Positions 63,375-64,000 of a DNA stretch of 64,000 nucleotides are shown here, in pieces. The position numbers were made by a program, and so were the translations under genes. The notes under the pieces were generated by a model that was given only the letters and a program-made list of their open reading frames with translations, ran no database searches and had not been told where the DNA came from. The stretch is from the NCBI GenBank assembly GCA_009693785.1, contig SHWP01000001.1:86756-150755 (forward strand). Reading direction: 5' to 3'. Position 1 is the first letter of the stretch; every line of letters starts with the position of its first letter. Source of the DNA: Rhodospirillaceae bacterium (lineage in GTDB: Bacteria > Pseudomonadota > Alphaproteobacteria > Rhodospirillales > Rhodospirillaceae).

Positions 63375-64000
63375 TTATTTCGCTTTGGCTTCTTGCTGGC
63401 CTTCGCCACGGACTTGTTCGGGCGTCCATTCCCATGGGTACTGATTCTTCGTCTTGGGCCGGACGATAAACAATGGCGCTGGGCCAGGTGTGGCGCGCAT
63501 GAAGGCGGCGGCCTTTGCCGGGAACGCCGGATCCTTAATGCTCAAAGCTTCCTTGGGCAGGTCGACGTACGGGTCAGTACCCTTGGGGCACACCGTGATG
63601 TTCTTGAAGTAAAGCACTTCGCCCGGTGTATCAGGCAGGCGGACGCGGAATTCGAATGTCGCCCAGCCGTCTGTTGGCATGGGTTGCACGGGGTCTTTCC
63701 AATAAATCTCGTCGATGACTTCCGTGATTTCGCGGCCATGTTGCATGATTGGTTTGTCGAGTTTGCGCATCTTGTACTCGATGTTCCAGCCGGCTTTCTG
63801 GCCAGCCTTGGTCTCGACAATGGATTCCGGAATCTTGAGACGGACACCGACAACAGGCTCGCCCTTGCAGCCATGATTGACACTGAGTGCCATGGGGAAC
63901 AGGTAGTCGGCTTGCCCCTCATTGACACTCAGCACGTTATGCGCTGCCGCTCCGGTTGAAAATGCCGCCCCGATCGCAGCGGCAAAAGCTACTTTTACAT
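63375..64000 (-). CDS. YcnI/DUF1775-family copper-binding protein, cut by the right edge
   Basis: A secreted protein of the YcnI (DUF1775) family, of which the window holds about 208 residues, with the start beyond base 64000. The N-terminal part visible is a signal peptide ending near AAA, after which the mature protein would begin HNVLSVNEGQADYLFPM. A mature N-terminal His is the copper ligand of YcnI proteins. Family patterns follow: NHGCKGEPVVGVRLKIPESI, AGWNIEYKMRKLDKPI and a central Trp in GWATFEFRVRLPD. YcnI proteins bind copper in the envelope, often next to CopC/CopD. Partial gene, start not seen. Confidence 0.72.
   Translation of the reverse strand, partial: VKVAFAAAIGAAFSTGAAAHNVLSVNEGQADYLFPMALSVNHGCKGEPVVGVRLKIPESIVETKAGQKAGWNIEYKMRKLDKPIMQHGREITEVIDEIYWKDPVQPMPTDGWATFEFRVRLPDTPGEVLYFKNITVCPKGTDPYVDLPKEALSIKDPAFPAKAAAFMRATPGPAPLFIVRPKTKNQYPWEWTPEQVRGEGQQEAKAK

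Overview
The window reads as chromosomal DNA from a GC-rich (roughly 57-60 %) alphaproteobacterium. The evidence is the rnd-kdsD-lptC-lptA-lptB-rpoN-ptsN string, a bufferin (BufA/BufB/BufC) operon, AcpR/CerR/AasR-like sphingolipid genes in the order I recall from Caulobacter, and many Rieske, VOC and acyl-CoA ligase genes typical of free-living catabolic lineages. Genus cannot be fixed from the sequence. I see no prophage, IS element, CRISPR array or rRNA. One tRNA (Leu, anticodon CAG) is present. No gene-free gap exceeds 300 bases.

Layout. 1-3.1 kb (minus): acyl carrier protein, NAD-dependent reductase and fatty acyl-AMP/ACP ligase, the acyl-supply and reduction part of a bacterial sphingolipid locus cut by the left edge. 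3.2-5.2 kb: alpha/beta-hydrolase-fold protein, a membrane-anchored protein and a DUF427 protein. 5.3-7.9 kb: bufferin operon with two Cys-rich precursors, the MNIO modification enzyme and its partner. 7.9-14.5 kb: intact Rieske oxygenase, NTF2-like protein, NAD(P)-binding protein, MFS carrier, a decayed second Rieske gene and a frameshifted gene of unknown function. 14.5-27 kb: acyl-CoA ligase, Lrp/AsnC regulator divergent from a transketolase/AceE-like enzyme, a TonB-C lipoprotein, a flavoprotein divergent from three coupled two-domain VOC genes, an AbrB-type membrane protein and a fourth VOC gene. 27.3-33.9 kb: envelope and nitrogen-PTS housekeeping genes. 33.9-38.7 kb: tRNA-Leu, an NDUFA9-like protein, uppP, a small AT-richer island with a DUF6883/DUF4926 pair, then an M17 aminopeptidase. 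38.7-42.8 kb: TAXI binding protein and a complete glycine-betaine-type ABC transporter. 43.6-50.2 kb: lipid kinase plus nucleotidyltransferase-like gene, LptF-LptG, a di-iron lipid hydroxylase and a GNAT-like acyltransferase. 50.2-64 kb: broken serine hydrolase, Tat-exported amine oxidase, two family-5 binding proteins (one frameshifted), a molybdopterin oxidoreductase, VOC genes and a VOC remnant, pirin, a second Tat amine oxidase, an exported methyltransferase-like protein and a YcnI-like copper protein cut by the right edge.

The most interesting reading is that the left-edge cluster and the 43.6-50.2 kb cluster are two halves of one sphingolipid pathway (base formation and reduction; acylation, phosphorylation, head-group activation and hydroxylation), with an LptF/LptG pair embedded in the second half that may move sphingolipid rather than LPS. 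The bufferin operon and the YcnI-like gene suggest copper handling. Five of six indels seen in four broken genes are single-base changes in short homopolymer runs, so sequencing or assembly error must be considered; the second Rieske gene also lost an active-site histidine, so it is probably a real pseudogene.
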